DNA of 64,000 nt from Undibacterium sp. YM2 (GCF_009937975.1 NZ_AP018441.1:5456001-5520000); one strand, 5' to 3'; positions 18,560 through 28,698 are shown, numbered from the stretch's first letter. A program made the numbers and translations. The notes: generated by a model not told the origin, from the sequence alone.

Positions 18560-19035
18560 GCGCCTGAGCGCACTTTGGCCAGCAATTTGCTGGTCGAACG
18601 GTCATGCTCAAAATCGATGGCTGCTACCGTACCACCATAGGCCAGCACCGCCTGACCTTCGGGTATGGCTGTCATATCATAGTCACCGCCTTTGACATAT
18701 ACATCAGGATGCGCTGCCAGCACTGCCTGCAAAGCGGTATCTTCATCAAATTCCACCACCAGGCTGACAGACTCCAGCGCTGCCAGTACCGCCATTCGGT
18801 CTTCACAGGAATTAACTGGCCGGTCATCGCCCTTGCCCAGTCGCTTGACCGAAGCATCAGTATTCACCGCCACCACCAGCGAAGCACCAAATTCGCGTGC
18901 ATCAGCGAGATAGCTGACATGACCACGGTGCAGGATGTCGAATACGCCGTTGGTCATGACCACGGGTTTGGGTAGCTCGCGTACACGTTCCGCCAATTGC
19001 TCGCGGGTGGTGAGTTTTTTTTCGAATTCTGGCAT
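18556..19035 (-). CDS. rfaE2: D-glycero-beta-D-manno-heptose 1-phosphate adenylyltransferase
   Basis: Makes ADP-heptose for the lipopolysaccharide inner core. The 159 residues correspond only to the adenylyltransferase half of E. coli HldE; separate rfaE1/rfaE2 genes are usual in this order. Nucleotidyltransferase signatures are NGVFDILHRGH (HxGH site, about 30-40), GDDRPVN and VKGGDYD. Starts at ATG 19035. Its 3' end overlaps the end of the GGDEF-EAL gene. No kinase partner is in the window. Confidence 0.95.
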   Translation of the reverse strand: MPEFEKKLTTREQLAERVRELPKPVVMTNGVFDILHRGHVSYLADAREFGASLVVAVNTDASVKRLGKGDDRPVNSCEDRMAVLAALESVSLVVEFDEDTALQAVLAAHPDVYVKGGDYDMTAIPEGQAVLAYGGTVAAIDFEHDRSTSKLLAKVRSGA

Positions 19036-19060
19036 AGGAAATTTGTGGGTATTTTACGAA

Positions 19061-19303
19061 AACCTCTCACCACAGAGGCACGGAGACACAGAGGGAAATC
19101 GCAAGGTTTTTCGTAGGTTGGGCTACGGTTTACCAGCCCAACACTGTGCCTTTGATAAACGAATACGTTATTTTTACGCCGAGTGTTGGGCTGGTGAAAC
19201 GTAGCCCAACCTACGAATTGCAAACATTCGCGTTTATTTTCTCTCTTGAATTTCTCTGTGCCCCTCTGTGCTACCTCTGTGTCTCTGTGTTGAACGGTCT
19301 TGA
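19061..19303. repeat. Nested palindromic intergenic element with CACAGAG-type outer arms
   Basis: The left part (19061-19095) reads CCACAGAGGCACGGAGACAC and continues as a CACAGAG-rich stretch; the right part (19252-19303) carries the inverted version rich in CTCTGTG. Between them lies a stronger inverted repeat (19110-19217). The CACAGAG-type sequence recurs near 32683-32714 and 35341-35375, so it is a dispersed repeat. No protein is encoded here. Confidence 0.75.
19110..19217. repeat. 36-bp inverted repeat (GTAGGTTGGGCT family)
   Basis: Arms at 19110-19145 and 19182-19217 pair at 34 of 36 positions. Each arm begins TTCGTAGGTTGGGCTACG (in its own orientation) and ends CCAGCCCAACACT, with a 36-bp loop. 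Sequences of the form GTAGGTTGGGCT are familiar intergenic repeats in many bacterial genomes. It would fold into a long hairpin in either transcript. Confidence 0.85.
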
Positions 19304-19308
19304 ATTTA

Positions 19309-19336
19309 TAAAAAAAAGCCGCTAATGATTAGCGGC
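19309..19336 (-). terminator. Terminator of the ferritin-like gene
   Basis: Stem GCCGCTAA / TTAGCGGC (19318-19325 and 19329-19336) with a TGA loop. On the minus strand it is followed by an uninterrupted run of T. Confidence 0.85.
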
Positions 19337-19359
19337 GATTGTACAGCTTCAAACCAGGT

Positions 19360-20223
19360 TTATGCCGCACTAGGCAAGCTGCCAGGCAAAATAACCAATC
19401 TTTGCGCGACTTCCTTGCGATAGCGGTTCAAGTCTTGCACGGTTTCGAAAGTACGCTCGAACAGCAGCGACATATTGTGCAGGATGCGATCGACAACTTT
19501 CTTTTCCCACACACCATCGAACTTGATCTGGCCGTCTAGCCAGCGTTCCAGCCAGTCTGGATCAGGCAGGCGTGATTGTATGGTGTCGTTAGGGAATAAT
19601 GCCTGGTTCACATGCAAGTTGGTCGGGTGCAAAGGTTTTTCCGTACGTCTGGCGGACGCCATCAGGACGCCGATCTTGGAAAACGCAGCACGGGCTACAT
19701 CGCCGACTTCAGCCAGGGATTTTTTCATGTAGCGCAGATAAGCACCGCCATGGCGTGCTTCGTCCTGGCTGATGATTTTGTAGATATGCTTGATGACAGG
19801 CTCGGTGTGCCAGTCAGATGCGCAGCGGTACCAGTGGTTCAGGCGTATCTCGCCGCAGAAATGCAACATCAGGGTTTCCAGCGGTGGTGCGGGGTCGAAC
19901 TCGAAACGCACATTGTCGAGTTCTTTTTCTGTCGGCACCAGTTCAGGATGGAAGCGGCGCAGGTACTCCATCAGGACCAGGGAATGCTTTTGTTCTTCAA
20001 AAAACCAGATGGACATGAAGGCACAAAAGTCACTGTCGCCACGGTTATCACGCAAAAACATCTCAGTCGCAGGTAAGGCAGACCATTCGGTGATGGCATT
20101 CATCTTGATGGTTTGCGCCTGTTCAGGTGTCAGTTTGCTGGCGTCATACTTATCCCAGGGGATGTCTGACTCCATATTCCAGCGCACTTGCTCCAAAGAC
20201 TTAAACAATTCAGGGTAAAGCAT
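19360..20223 (-). CDS. Ferritin-like diiron protein (acyl-ACP desaturase-like)
   Basis: All-helical protein of 287 residues from the ATG at 20223, supported by AGAGG 6 bases upstream. Two diiron half-sites are visible: a helix with EEQKH (about residues 77-81) and a later helix with DEARHGG (about 148-154), each joined to a glutamate on the partner helix (EWSALPATEMF and FCGEIRLNHW). This is the ferritin/ribonucleotide-reductase-like fold, closest in feel to soluble acyl-ACP desaturases. The substrate is not visible. It is monocistronic, with its own terminator, and upstream of it lies the 20348-20524 repeat. Confidence 0.7.
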   Translation of the reverse strand: MLYPELFKSLEQVRWNMESDIPWDKYDASKLTPEQAQTIKMNAITEWSALPATEMFLRDNRGDSDFCAFMSIWFFEEQKHSLVLMEYLRRFHPELVPTEKELDNVRFEFDPAPPLETLMLHFCGEIRLNHWYRCASDWHTEPVIKHIYKIISQDEARHGGAYLRYMKKSLAEVGDVARAAFSKIGVLMASARRTEKPLHPTNLHVNQALFPNDTIQSRLPDPDWLERWLDGQIKFDGVWEKKVVDRILHNMSLLFERTFETVQDLNRYRKEVAQRLVILPGSLPSAA

Positions 20224-20347
20224 GGTCAACCTCTGATAAAAATTGCGGAAATTAGAATAATTTGCCTAATTTTACCAGAGAGATGTGACGCCTTCACGAC
20301 AGTGCCTGAATTGCTTAAAATTTAGGCGGGAACACAACAGAAAAATA

Positions 20348-20524
20348 AGACTTGCGCAAAATTGTCCCAGCAAGGCCTTGCCTGGGAAAGGTCCCTTGCA
20401 AGGGACCTTCGTTTCATCGGCGGACAACATGTTGTCCGAAACCCCGATTGCACCGTAGCGACGAAGACAGTACTTTAGTACGGCTAGGAGCTGCAACGCA
20501 GCTGGGGCGGTTTTGCGCAAGTCT
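20348..20524. repeat. 177-bp palindromic element with perfect 14-bp terminal inverted repeats
   Basis: The ends are AGACTTGCGCAAAA (20348-20361) and its exact reverse complement (20511-20524). Inside are perfect palindromes at 20388-20409 (22 bp, core GGTCCCTTGCAAGGGACC) and 20421-20438 (CGGACAACATGTTGTCCG), a GTAC-TTTA-GTAC hairpin and AGCTGC-AAC-GCAGCT. No open reading frame is evident, so a non-autonomous palindromic repeat is most likely. The right end overlaps the cysB stop codon (20523-20525). A relative with the same core is at 28732-28835. Confidence 0.82.
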
Positions 20525-21455
20525 ACGCTATTTCGTTTTCACTTACTGCCTGCCTAACCTCGTCCCTGTCCAGGTTAGGCGCAAACTGTTGTATGAATTC
20601 ATAGGTATAAGCACGCAGATAGGCACCACGACGTACCGCCAGACGTGTCACATTCGATGCAAACAAATGACTGGCAGAAATAGTCCTCAAACCATGTGCA
20701 CGTTGCACTTCTATTGCCATAGAAGCCACCAGACCCACGCCCAGACCCAGCGCCACATACTGCTGGATAACGTCAGAATCCATCGCAGTCAGGACGATAT
20801 CGGTGCGCAAGCCAGCCAGGCGGAATGCGTCATCAATATGACCACGACCGGTGAAACCTACATCATAGGTAATCAGTGGACAATTCGACAGGTCTTCCAG
20901 CGTCAGTTCTTCCTTGCTCAGGAGTGGATGACCTTCTGGCACGACGACTACGTGATTCCATTCATAACAGGCAAAAGAAGCCAGGTCCTTGAACTGTGAC
21001 AGCCCCTCAGTCGCAATACCGATATCGGCCTTGCCAGACAACACCCATTCAGCAATATGTTCCGGGGAACTTTGTTGCAGGGCGATGCGCACTTCAGGGA
21101 AAGCCTGGCGGAAGCCTTGTACCACCTTGGGCAGCACATAGCGCGCCTGGGTATGGGTAGTAGCGATTGTCAGCGTGCCTTTGGACTGGTCAGAATAGTC
21201 CTCGCCAGCCTGGCGCAGGTTTTCTGCTTCCAGCAGCAATCTTTCTATGATGGGCAATATGTCCTTGCCTGGCTCTGTCAGGCCAGTCAGGCGTTTGCCA
21301 TTACGCTCGAATATGTCGACGCCAAGTTCTTCTTCCAGTTCACGGATCTGGCGGCTGACGCCGGGCTGGGAAGTGAACAGCACATTTGCCACTTCAGTCA
21401 GGTTGTAACCACGGCGTGAAGCTTCACGGATAGAGCGTAATTGTTGGAAATTCAT
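20523..21455 (-). CDS. cysB: LysR-family sulfur regulator CysB
   Basis: Transcription activator of sulfate and sulfonate assimilation genes, responding to acetylserine and repressed by sulfur sufficiency. The 310 residues are a little shorter than E. coli CysB (324). The opening MNFQQLRSIREASRRGYNLT and the helix-turn-helix VLFTSQPGVSRQIRELEEEL are close to the CysB/Cbl subgroup. The C-terminal effector domain keeps TTHTQARYVLP. It lies at the 3' end of cysT-cysW-cysA, 39 bp after cysA, so the regulator is probably co-transcribed with its targets. Its stop codon sits in the right end of a palindromic repeat. Confidence 0.93.
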   Translation of the reverse strand: MNFQQLRSIREASRRGYNLTEVANVLFTSQPGVSRQIRELEEELGVDIFERNGKRLTGLTEPGKDILPIIERLLLEAENLRQAGEDYSDQSKGTLTIATTHTQARYVLPKVVQGFRQAFPEVRIALQQSSPEHIAEWVLSGKADIGIATEGLSQFKDLASFACYEWNHVVVVPEGHPLLSKEELTLEDLSNCPLITYDVGFTGRGHIDDAFRLAGLRTDIVLTAMDSDVIQQYVALGLGVGLVASMAIEVQRAHGLRTISASHLFASNVTRLAVRRGAYLRAYTYEFIQQFAPNLDRDEVRQAVSENEIA

Positions 21456-21494
21456 AAGGCACCTTATTTTTATTTATTATTTCGTATTCACTAT

Positions 21495-22559
21495 TTATTG
21501 GGTATCGACAAAGACATGCAGGCGTTTGGGGCGCACTACCAAGGCTTCACCAACTTTGAGTTTCAGTTGTTCATAGCGTTCTGTAGAAATCATGGCTTCG
21601 ACCAGTTCGCCGTTGTCATCTCTTTCCAGTTCCAGTTGAGCCAGCGGGCCTATGCTGTGGACGCGGCGCAGTTGCACATTGAGACCTGCCGCACCGGGCG
21701 AATAACGGTCTATTTCAAGTTCATGCGGGCGTACATAACCGGTACCAAAAGCATCACGGGTATCGGCATGGCCAGGTGCTTCAAAAGGCACTCCACCGGC
21801 ATCGAGTATGCCTTCATGGATACGGCCACGGAACAGGTTCACATTACCCAGGAAACCATACACAAAAGGCGTGGCCGGATGGTGATATACCTCAGCCGGG
21901 GCACCAACCTGCTCGACCTTGCCGTGGTTCATGAGCACGATCTTGTCAGCCACTTCCAGTGCTTCTTCCTGATCATGCGTGACGAAAATACTGGTGACAT
22001 GCAATTCATCATGCAGACGACGCAACCAGCGACGCAATTCCTTGCGCACCTTGGCATCGAGCGCGCCGAAAGGCTCGTCCAGCAAAAGCACGCGCGGTTC
22101 TACTGCCAATGCACGTGCCAGCGCAATACGCTGACGCTGGCCACCTGACAATTGCGGTGGATAACGGTCAGCCAGCCAGTCGAGTTGCACCAGTTCCAGC
22201 AGCTTGGTAACTTTTTCTTTGATCTCGCTTTCTGAAGGACGCAAATGGCGTGGCTTGACGCGCAGGCCAAAAGCGATATTTTCAAAAATCGTCATGTGCT
22301 TGAACAAGGCATAGTGCTGGAATACAAAGCCAACCTGGCGTTCACGCACATGCTGCGCAGAGGCATCTTGCCCGTCGAGCAAAACCTGGCCACTGTCAGC
22401 ATATTCCAGACCGGCGATGATGCGCAGCAGCGTGGTCTTGCCGCAACCAGATGGTCCCAGCAAGGCGGTCAGTTCACCATTAGGAAAATCCAGCGAGACA
22501 TTGTCCAGTGCGGTAAAACTACCAAAGCGTTTTTGTAATTGATTAACAGCGATACTCAC
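21495..22559 (-). CDS. cysA: Sulfate/thiosulfate ABC transporter ATP-binding protein CysA
   Basis: ATPase of the high-affinity sulfate importer. It has 354 residues and starts at GTG 22559 with AGGGG upstream. Walker A is GPSGCGKTT (about 34-42), the signature is LSGGQRQR, Walker B is [11 protein letters not shown], and the switch His is in VTHDQEE. A C-terminal TOBE-like regulatory domain follows (about 240-350). It lies 18 bp after cysW. Confidence 0.97.
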   Translation of the reverse strand: MSIAVNQLQKRFGSFTALDNVSLDFPNGELTALLGPSGCGKTTLLRIIAGLEYADSGQVLLDGQDASAQHVRERQVGFVFQHYALFKHMTIFENIAFGLRVKPRHLRPSESEIKEKVTKLLELVQLDWLADRYPPQLSGGQRQRIALARALAVEPRVLLLDEPFGALDAKVRKELRRWLRRLHDELHVTSIFVTHDQEEALEVADKIVLMNHGKVEQVGAPAEVYHHPATPFVYGFLGNVNLFRGRIHEGILDAGGVPFEAPGHADTRDAFGTGYVRPHELEIDRYSPGAAGLNVQLRRVHSIGPLAQLELERDDNGELVEAMISTERYEQLKLKVGEALVVRPKRLHVFVDTQ

Positions 22560-22577
22560 GGTGAACCCCTTCTCTCT

Positions 22578-23483
22578 CTATTCTTGCGGCAATTGGCGGT
22601 TTTCATTGGTGCGCCATTCGACTAATGTTTTCAACGCGAGTGTCAGCAAAGCCAGCAAGGTCAGCAGTGACGCGACAGCAAAGGCGGCGGTGAAGTTGTA
22701 CTCGTTATATAAAATCTCGACTTGCAGCGGCATGGTATTGGTCTCGCCACGGATATGGCCAGACACTACCGATACCGCACCAAACTCGCCCATGGCACGC
22801 GCATTACACAGGATCACGCCATACAGCAAACCCCATTTAATATTCGGCAAGGTCACGTACCAGAAAGTCTTCCAGCCAGATGCGCCGAGCACCAGTGCAG
22901 CCTCTTCTTCTTCGCTACCCTGCGCCTGCATCAGCGGTATCAATTCACGGGCGACGAATGGAAAAGTCACGAAGATGGTTGCGAGCACAATACCGGGTAC
23001 CGCAAACAAAATCTTGATTTCATGATCACGCAGCCATTCACCAAACCAGCCCTGTGCACCAAACAGCAAGACATAGATCAGGCCAGAAATAACCGGTGAC
23101 ACCGAGAACGGCAAATCAATCAGCGTCAGCAAAACATTCTTGCCACGGAATTCAAACTTGGCGATAGTCCAGGCTGCCGCTACACCAAACACCAGGTTCA
23201 GCGGCACGGCTATGCCTGCAGCTATCAGGGTCAGTTTGATGGCTGACAAGGCATCTGCTTCTACTATCGCTGCCAGGTAAACTTCCCAGCCCTTTTTCAG
23301 TGCCTCAGCAAAAACGGCTGCCAGTGGAATGAATAAAAACAGGGTCAGGAACAGCAATGCAGTCACGGTCAAGACGATGCGTACCCACAACGGTTCCAGC
23401 GTTGCCGCTGGGGTTATCACCGGCTCATGCCTGCGTGCAGTGATGGGTGTCTTGACTGGCGTGTTGATGGCGGCTGTCGTCAT
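22578..23483 (-). CDS. cysW: Sulfate ABC transporter permease CysW
   Basis: Inner-membrane permease of the sulfate importer, 301 residues. The ATG at 23483 is chosen because GGGAGGG lies about 8 bases upstream and the cysT stop ends 2 bp before it; a longer start at 23522 lies inside cysT. It has six TM helices and the EAA loop [20 protein letters not shown], which contacts CysA. The first 40 residues form a Pro/Thr-rich cytoplasmic tail. Confidence 0.96.
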   Translation of the reverse strand: MTTAAINTPVKTPITARRHEPVITPAATLEPLWVRIVLTVTALLFLTLFLFIPLAAVFAEALKKGWEVYLAAIVEADALSAIKLTLIAAGIAVPLNLVFGVAAAWTIAKFEFRGKNVLLTLIDLPFSVSPVISGLIYVLLFGAQGWFGEWLRDHEIKILFAVPGIVLATIFVTFPFVARELIPLMQAQGSEEEEAALVLGASGWKTFWYVTLPNIKWGLLYGVILCNARAMGEFGAVSVVSGHIRGETNTMPLQVEILYNEYNFTAAFAVASLLTLLALLTLALKTLVEWRTNENRQLPQE

Positions 23484-23485
23484 GA

Positions 23486-24340
23486 TCAATCCCTCCCTGC
23501 ATTTTGGCGGCTGCGCGTCCATGCCTGCAACGCATTAATCGTCAGCAGCAAGGTGAACGATAGCAAGAGCATGACCACAGCTATCGCTGTCGCCCCGGCA
23601 TAATCATATTGTTCGAGTTTGGTAATCATGAATAGCGGCGTAATTTCAGAAACCATGGGCATGTTGCCAGCGATAAAAATCACTGAGCCATATTCACCGG
23701 TGGCGCGGGCAAAGGCCAGTGCAAAACCCGTCAGCAAAGCCGGTATTATGCTGGGCAAGATCACGCGCAAAAATGTCTGCAGATGACTGGCACCCAGACT
23801 GATGGCGGCTTCTTCCAATTCTTTTTCAGCTTCTTCCAATACCGGTTGTACGGTACGCACGACGAAAGGCAGGCCGATGAATGTCAGCGCAATCAAAATA
23901 CCGAGAGGCGTGTAGGCAACCTTGATGCCCAATGGTGTCAGCAATTTGCCTATCCATCCATTGGGTGCATACAGGGTTGCCAGCGTAATGCCTGCCACAG
24001 CGGTGGGCAGCGCAAATGGCAAATCCACCAGTGCATCGATGAGGCGCTTGCCAGGAAACTTGTAGCGCACCAGCACCCAGGCAACGATGCCGCCAAAGAA
24101 GACGTTGATCAGCGCACCCAGCAGAGATGCACCAAAAGTCAGGCGGTAAGAAGCCATCACACGGTCAGAAGTGACGGTATTCCAGAAAGCTTCCCAGGTC
24201 ATGGTGAAGGTTTTCAGGAAGACGGCAGAAAGCGGTATCAGGACAATCAAGCCCAGATAAAACAGGGTGAAACCCAGAGAAAGCTGAAAGCCGGGTATCA
24301 CCCGTCTAGCCTTTTTATTTGATCCTGGAAACTGCGCCAT
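23486..24340 (-). CDS. cysT: Sulfate ABC transporter permease CysT (CysU)
   Basis: Second permease of the sulfate importer, 284 residues, six TM helices. The EAA loop is [19 protein letters not shown], and [19 protein letters not shown] is a conserved TM segment of the family. It is the first gene of cysT-cysW-cysA-cysB. The partner binding protein, sbp, is encoded 7 kb upstream at the head of the sulfonate genes rather than beside cysT. Confidence 0.96.
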   Translation of the reverse strand: MAQFPGSNKKARRVIPGFQLSLGFTLFYLGLIVLIPLSAVFLKTFTMTWEAFWNTVTSDRVMASYRLTFGASLLGALINVFFGGIVAWVLVRYKFPGKRLIDALVDLPFALPTAVAGITLATLYAPNGWIGKLLTPLGIKVAYTPLGILIALTFIGLPFVVRTVQPVLEEAEKELEEAAISLGASHLQTFLRVILPSIIPALLTGFALAFARATGEYGSVIFIAGNMPMVSEITPLFMITKLEQYDYAGATAIAVVMLLLSFTLLLTINALQAWTRSRQNAGRD

Positions 24341-24614
24341 GCTTAGCCTTTATTACAGATATGACTATCGATGAGCAATCTTCCCAGTATTTTGTTATAT
24401 AGAAAACGAATTTTTTCTTATGCTTACATGCGTTTTTCGCATATAGATTAGACGCTAATGGGCAAAAATGCCAAAAAATTATTCAAAAGTCATTGGATTG
24501 ACGATGAATCAGGCATTTTTCGGTTTTGCATATGCAGAAAGCGCAAAAACGCAGAGACACCGCTGCAAGCATCTGCATCGATGATCTCTGCGTTAGTTGT
24601 TGAGATGAAAAATC
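24341..24614 (-). promoter_or_regulatory. cysT upstream region
   Basis: No gene. It is AT-rich near the cysT start, with stretches such as GTTATATAGAAAACG and a GCGTTTTTCGC hairpin. CysB and Cbl sites are AT-rich and degenerate, so this is a plausible CysB target, but I cannot place a site. The far end holds the terminator of the upstream EAL gene (24548-24594). Confidence 0.4.
24548..24594 (-). terminator. Probable terminator of the EAL gene
   Basis: Stem AACGCAGAGA (24548-24557) / TCTCTGCGTT (24585-24594), 10 bp and perfect, with a 27-base loop. On the minus strand it is followed by a short T run. The long loop makes it weaker than a classic terminator. Confidence 0.6.
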
Positions 24615-25460
24615 TCAGGCGAGTTTGAATTCTTCTTCGTAATGGAAGCTCAGCTTGCTTTCTTCGCGGCTTAATAATGCCGCTTTGGGCAAATCAAACA
24701 AGAAACCCTGTACCAGATAAGGGCTGGCAGTCTGGTTGGCCTCACGCAATGCCTGCAGACGCTTCTGGTTTTCTATGCGGCGGAAAATAATGTGACACTG
24801 TGCCCGGTCAGCCTGCTCCAACAAACGCACCTGGGCACCTGCATCGTTGGCGAGACTGATATCGACCTTGATAGATGAAGGCCGTATGCGGTCCAGTAAA
24901 TCAAGGGCTTGCTCCAGACTGGCCGCATGCAAGCCTATGCGGAAACCATTGCGCCGGTAATTCTCAGCAACGTGGGTCAAGACCCAGCGCTGACTGGGTG
25001 TGATCAAAGGCAGTTGCAAGACGATATCTGGATGTGGCAATTCCAGCACATCAAGAATGCGGCGGAATGCCATGCCATGATTACCCTCCACTGCTGCCAG
25101 CAAGCGGCTATGCACACTCAGGTATAAGTCCAGCTTGGCACTTTCTGGCTGCCGGTAAAAATTCAGGGTGTGCAAGAGCCGGCACAGCCTGTCCAACTCT
25201 ACCGACTCATCATCATTGGCAGCATTTTCCAGCAATTTCCAGATATTCAGGCCCTGGTCATCGCTGGCATAGCTACGTGCATAGGCCTCATAAGCTACGA
25301 TACGGCCATCATCCCCAGCGCGTATGGCCTGGAAGGCGCTGGTCAGGGTGGAATTAAAATAACGTCCGCGCGCACGCCCTTGTTCATCCAGCCACAAATT
25401 GGTGGTGGCCAGCGTACTTTGCAGACGACTCAGGTAGTTTTGCAATGCGGGAGAATGCAT
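24615..25460 (-). CDS. Degenerate EAL-domain protein in the sulfonate operon
   Basis: Protein of 281 residues with a recognisable but eroded EAL domain. Where active phosphodiesterases have E(A/V)LxR it has VAYEAYARS, and the DDFGTG metal loop is absent. VKVDISLANDAG-like and QGFLFDLPKA segments mark the later strands. It therefore probably does not cleave c-di-GMP and may bind it or a partner protein. There is no TM segment or other domain. It is the last gene of the minus-strand sulfonate cluster, 24 bp after the TOBE gene, and a terminator follows. A link between c-di-GMP and sulfur supply is inference from position. Confidence 0.75.
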   Translation of the reverse strand: MHSPALQNYLSRLQSTLATTNLWLDEQGRARGRYFNSTLTSAFQAIRAGDDGRIVAYEAYARSYASDDQGLNIWKLLENAANDDESVELDRLCRLLHTLNFYRQPESAKLDLYLSVHSRLLAAVEGNHGMAFRRILDVLELPHPDIVLQLPLITPSQRWVLTHVAENYRRNGFRIGLHAASLEQALDLLDRIRPSSIKVDISLANDAGAQVRLLEQADRAQCHIIFRRIENQKRLQALREANQTASPYLVQGFLFDLPKAALLSREESKLSFHYEEEFKLA

Positions 25461-25484
25461 GCCTGCCTCAGCTTAAAATTCTAT

Positions 25485-25700
25485 CTATAACTTGGCGATA
25501 GAAACTTCTGTCGCCTTTACCAGCGCCACGACTTCTGAACCGATGACCAGGTTCAAGTCTTTGATGGAGCGTGTAGTAATGACAGAAGTGACGATGCCTG
25601 CGGGTGTCTCAACATCGACTTCAGACACGACAGATCCTTCGATGATGGCCTTGATTTTGCCGCGAAATTGATTACGGACGTTGATAGCTTGTATGCTCAT
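25485..25700 (-). CDS. TOBE/Mop-domain small molybdopterin- or oxyanion-binding protein
   Basis: A 71-residue single Mop/TOBE domain with the typical opening SIQAINVRNQFRGKIKAI and the segment GSEVVALVKATEVSIAKL. Such molbindins bind molybdate or tungstate; those encoded at the end of ssu clusters may bind related oxyanions. It lies 26 bp after ssuB and 24 bp before the EAL gene, so it is part of the operon. Confidence 0.85.
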   Translation of the reverse strand: MSIQAINVRNQFRGKIKAIIEGSVVSEVDVETPAGIVTSVITTRSIKDLNLVIGSEVVALVKATEVSIAKL

Positions 25701-25726
25701 GATAATTCCTTAAATTAGTGAAACAA

Positions 25727-26656
25727 TCAGATTGCCCATGCAACCTGATTGACGGTCCTCAACAAAGACACATCACCCAGTTCGGTGTCTGGTGCGGCTG
25801 AAGGTTTTTGTAAAACGCGCTGCAAGATACGGTCTTCCAGCTCGGCAAATTTTGGATTGCCACGCGCCCGTGGGCGGGGCAAGTCGATACGGGTATCCAG
25901 CGTGATCTGCCCATCCTCTATCAGGATCACGCGGTCTGCCAGGGCGATAGCCTCTTGTACATCATGTGTCACCAGCACAGCAGTGAACCCGCGTTGTTGC
26001 CACAGGCTTTCAATCAGGTTTTGCATCTCTATGCGGGTCAGTGCATCGAGTGCCCCCAATGGTTCATCAAGCAGCAACAAGGCTGGTTCATGCACCAGCG
26101 CTCTTGCCAGCGCAACACGCTGACGTTGGCCACCGGACAATACCGATGGCCACTCGTCAGCGCGCTCTGCCAGCGCGACCTTTTCCAGAGCCTGACGGGC
26201 CCTGGTCTTGTCACTGCCCAGACCCAGTGCGACGTTGGCGATAACAGACTTCCACGGCAGCAGGCGCGAATCCTGAAACATCACCCTGGTATCTGGTTTT
26301 GCTTTTCCCTCAGCAAATTCAAGGATGCCGCTATCGGCTTTTTCCAGGCCGGCAATCAGGCGCAGCAAGGTACTCTTGCCGCAGCCGCTACGGCCTATGA
26401 CGGCGACAAACTCACCTGCAGCAATCTGCAGATTCAATGACTTCAATACCTGCCGTCCCTGATACGATTTTTGTATGAGGCGCAGACTGAGTGCGGTACC
26501 GCTGCTAGCTGACGTACTCCCTGCGTTCTGGGCGGTTTCAGTCCCTGGCGACCATTCACCTTTGGCAGTCTGCTCCCAGCCACCATCAAGTTCGTCGCGC
26601 AGGGCGATGATGTCTGGAACGGCACTGATGGAAAACTCTGAAAATTGACGCATCAT
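25727..26656 (-). CDS. ssuB: Aliphatic sulfonate ABC transporter ATP-binding protein SsuB
   Basis: Energises sulfonate import. It has 309 residues from the ATG at 26656, which overlaps the ssuC stop by 4 bp and has GGGGAGGG upstream. Walker A is GRSGCGKST, the signature is LSGGQRQR, Walker B is [11 protein letters not shown], and the switch His is in VTHDVQE. The N-terminal extension of about 55 residues before the ABC core is longer than in E. coli SsuB; its role is unknown. The C-terminal tail ends soon after the ABC domain. Confidence 0.94.
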   Translation of the reverse strand: MMRQFSEFSISAVPDIIALRDELDGGWEQTAKGEWSPGTETAQNAGSTSASSGTALSLRLIQKSYQGRQVLKSLNLQIAAGEFVAVIGRSGCGKSTLLRLIAGLEKADSGILEFAEGKAKPDTRVMFQDSRLLPWKSVIANVALGLGSDKTRARQALEKVALAERADEWPSVLSGGQRQRVALARALVHEPALLLLDEPLGALDALTRIEMQNLIESLWQQRGFTAVLVTHDVQEAIALADRVILIEDGQITLDTRIDLPRPRARGNPKFAELEDRILQRVLQKPSAAPDTELGDVSLLRTVNQVAWAI

Positions 26657-27537
26657 GCTGCCCTCCCCTGATAGCCCGGATGCCAGCGCAGGCAATACTG
26701 TTCAAGCCCACGCGACAGCACATCGGCCAGCTTGCCCAGCAAGGCGTATAACAATATGCCGACCAGCACCACATCGGTTTGTAAAAATTCACGGGCATTC
26801 ATGGTCATATAACCTATGCCTGCCTGGGCAGAAATGGTTTCTGCAACGATCAGCAAAACCCACACCAAGCCCAGAGAAAAACGCACACCCACCAGTATTG
26901 AAGGCAGCGCACCCGGCAAGATCACATCGCGGTATAAAGCCCAGCCAGATAAGCCATAGCTTTGCGCCATTTCTATCAAGCCCTTATCGACAGTACGTAT
27001 GCCGTGAAAAGTATTCAGATAGACAGGAAAAAACACGCCCACCGACACCAGGAACAGCTTGGCCATTTCATCGATACCAAACCATAAGATCACCAGCGGT
27101 ATCAAGGCCAGCGCAGGAATATTCCTGACCATTTGCAGCGTTGTGTCTAGCAAGGTCTCTGCAAAACGAAAACTGCCTGTCAGCAAACCCAGCAACAGCC
27201 CCAGCCCACCGCCGACGGCAAAGCCGGATATCGCCCGCCATAAACTGGTCTTGGCATGTACCCAGATTTCGCCGGAAGCAGCAAGAGTCCAGAATGCTTT
27301 TACCACTGCCAGCGGTTCAGGCAAGATACGGCTGGACAACCAGCCAGTCTGCGCTGCCAGTTGCCAGAACAGGATCAATGTTACTGGCACCAGCCAGGGC
27401 AAACCCCGCTTCAGCAGACGCACGCTGACCTGGCGAAAGACATCTGGTTTTTTTGCGGCAAACTGTGCTGCATGGCTGGAGTCACCCTGCGCATAGGTAG
27501 CAGCAAATTCACTCACTTCAGTAATCATTGGTCCCAT
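26653..27537 (-). CDS. ssuC: Aliphatic sulfonate ABC transporter permease SsuC
   Basis: Membrane channel for sulfonates, 294 residues, about six TM helices after a 40-residue hydrophilic start. The EAA loop is [20 protein letters not shown]. The TM segment before it contains [19 protein letters not shown], characteristic of SsuC/TauC permeases. AGGGAGG precedes the ATG at 27537. It is coupled to ssuB and follows ssuD by 9 bp. Confidence 0.95.
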   Translation of the reverse strand: MGPMITEVSEFAATYAQGDSSHAAQFAAKKPDVFRQVSVRLLKRGLPWLVPVTLILFWQLAAQTGWLSSRILPEPLAVVKAFWTLAASGEIWVHAKTSLWRAISGFAVGGGLGLLLGLLTGSFRFAETLLDTTLQMVRNIPALALIPLVILWFGIDEMAKLFLVSVGVFFPVYLNTFHGIRTVDKGLIEMAQSYGLSGWALYRDVILPGALPSILVGVRFSLGLVWVLLIVAETISAQAGIGYMTMNAREFLQTDVVLVGILLYALLGKLADVLSRGLEQYCLRWHPGYQGRAA

Positions 27538-27546
27538 ATTGCCTCC

Positions 27547-28698
27547 CTAGCTTTGCGATACCTTGGGGACGATGCCATTGGCCATGACTTCACCAAACGG
27601 GCCAGTCAGGCTGGTGGAAACACCGGGCACAGTCTTGCCTATCAGCGGGAATACCAGTTCTGAAAAACGGTAGGATTCTTCCAGATGCGGGTAGCCCGAG
27701 AAAATAAAGGTGTCGATGCCAAGCGCCTGATATTCCTTGATGCGTGCGGCCACGGTTTCAGGGTCGCCAACCAGCGCAGTACCTGCACCACCGCGCACCA
27801 GACCGACACCGGCCCACAAGTTGGGCGACACTTCCAGCTTGTCGCGCTTGCCGCCATGCAGGGCGATCATGCGTTGCTGGCCAACTGAATCCATTTTGGC
27901 AAAAGCTTTTTGTGCACGGGCAATGACTTCATCATCGACGTAACGGATCAGGTCATCTGCAGCTTTCCAGGCTTCATCGTTGGTCTCACGCACAATTACA
28001 TGCAAACGTATGCCAAAGCGTAAAGTCCTGCCATGCTTGGCTGCGCGCTCACGCATGTCGGCGATCTTGGCGGCTACTGCTGCCGGTGGCTCACCCCAGG
28101 TCAGGTAAACATCGACCTGCTCTGCTGCCAGCTCATGTGCCGGTTCAGAAGAACCACCAAAATACAGCGGCGGATAAGGTTTTTGTATCGCCGGGTACAA
28201 GGTTTTTGCGCCCTTGACGGTAATGTGCTCGCCTTCGAAATCATAACCGGCGTCACCACCTTCGCCAGCCAGTGACGCACGCCAGACGCGCAAGAACTCT
28301 TCGGTGATTTCATAACGCTTTTCATGATCGGCAAATACACCATCAGCTTCCAGCTCACCCTGATCACCACCGGTGACGATATTGATCAGTAAACGCCCCT
28401 TGGATAAACGGTCAAAGGTCGCGGCCATGCGCACTGCCAGGCCGGGGCTGCTCAAACCGGGGCGTATCGCCACTAGAAATTTGAGTTTGCTGGTCGCGCC
28501 TATAAGGCTGGAGGCTACCACCCAGGCATCTTCGCAAGAGCGGCCAGTAGGCAAGAGTACACCGTCAAAACCCTGGGTGTCGGCAGCCACCGCAATCTGC
28601 TTCAGGTAGTCATAATTGACTTCACGCGCGCCATGTGTCGTCCCCAGATAGCGACTATCACCGTGGGTGGGAATAAACCAGAATATATTCAAACTCAT
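27547..28698 (-). CDS. ssuD: FMNH2-dependent alkanesulfonate monooxygenase SsuD
   Basis: Luciferase-like TIM-barrel enzyme that cleaves the C-S bond of alkanesulfonates, releasing sulfite and an aldehyde using FMNH2 and oxygen. The 383 residues match E. coli SsuD (381). The opening [17 protein letters not shown] and the barrel segments [17 protein letters not shown] and [10 protein letters not shown] are strongly conserved, and the catalytic Cys and Arg region is present. FMNH2 should come from SsuE, but the ssuE upstream appears frameshifted. A 104-bp repeat lies between ssuD and the upstream ssuA gene. Confidence 0.97.
   Translation of the reverse strand: MSLNIFWFIPTHGDSRYLGTTHGAREVNYDYLKQIAVAADTQGFDGVLLPTGRSCEDAWVVASSLIGATSKLKFLVAIRPGLSSPGLAVRMAATFDRLSKGRLLINIVTGGDQGELEADGVFADHEKRYEITEEFLRVWRASLAGEGGDAGYDFEGEHITVKGAKTLYPAIQKPYPPLYFGGSSEPAHELAAEQVDVYLTWGEPPAAVAAKIADMRERAAKHGRTLRFGIRLHVIVRETNDEAWKAADDLIRYVDDEVIARAQKAFAKMDSVGQQRMIALHGGKRDKLEVSPNLWAGVGLVRGGAGTALVGDPETVAARIKEYQALGIDTFIFSGYPHLEESYRFSELVFPLIGKTVPGVSTSLTGPFGEVMANGIVPKVSQS

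Noticed and set aside
20348..20524. The palindromic element as an insertion sequence
   Set aside because: Terminal inverted repeats are perfect but there is no transposase frame; a non-autonomous palindromic repeat fits better.
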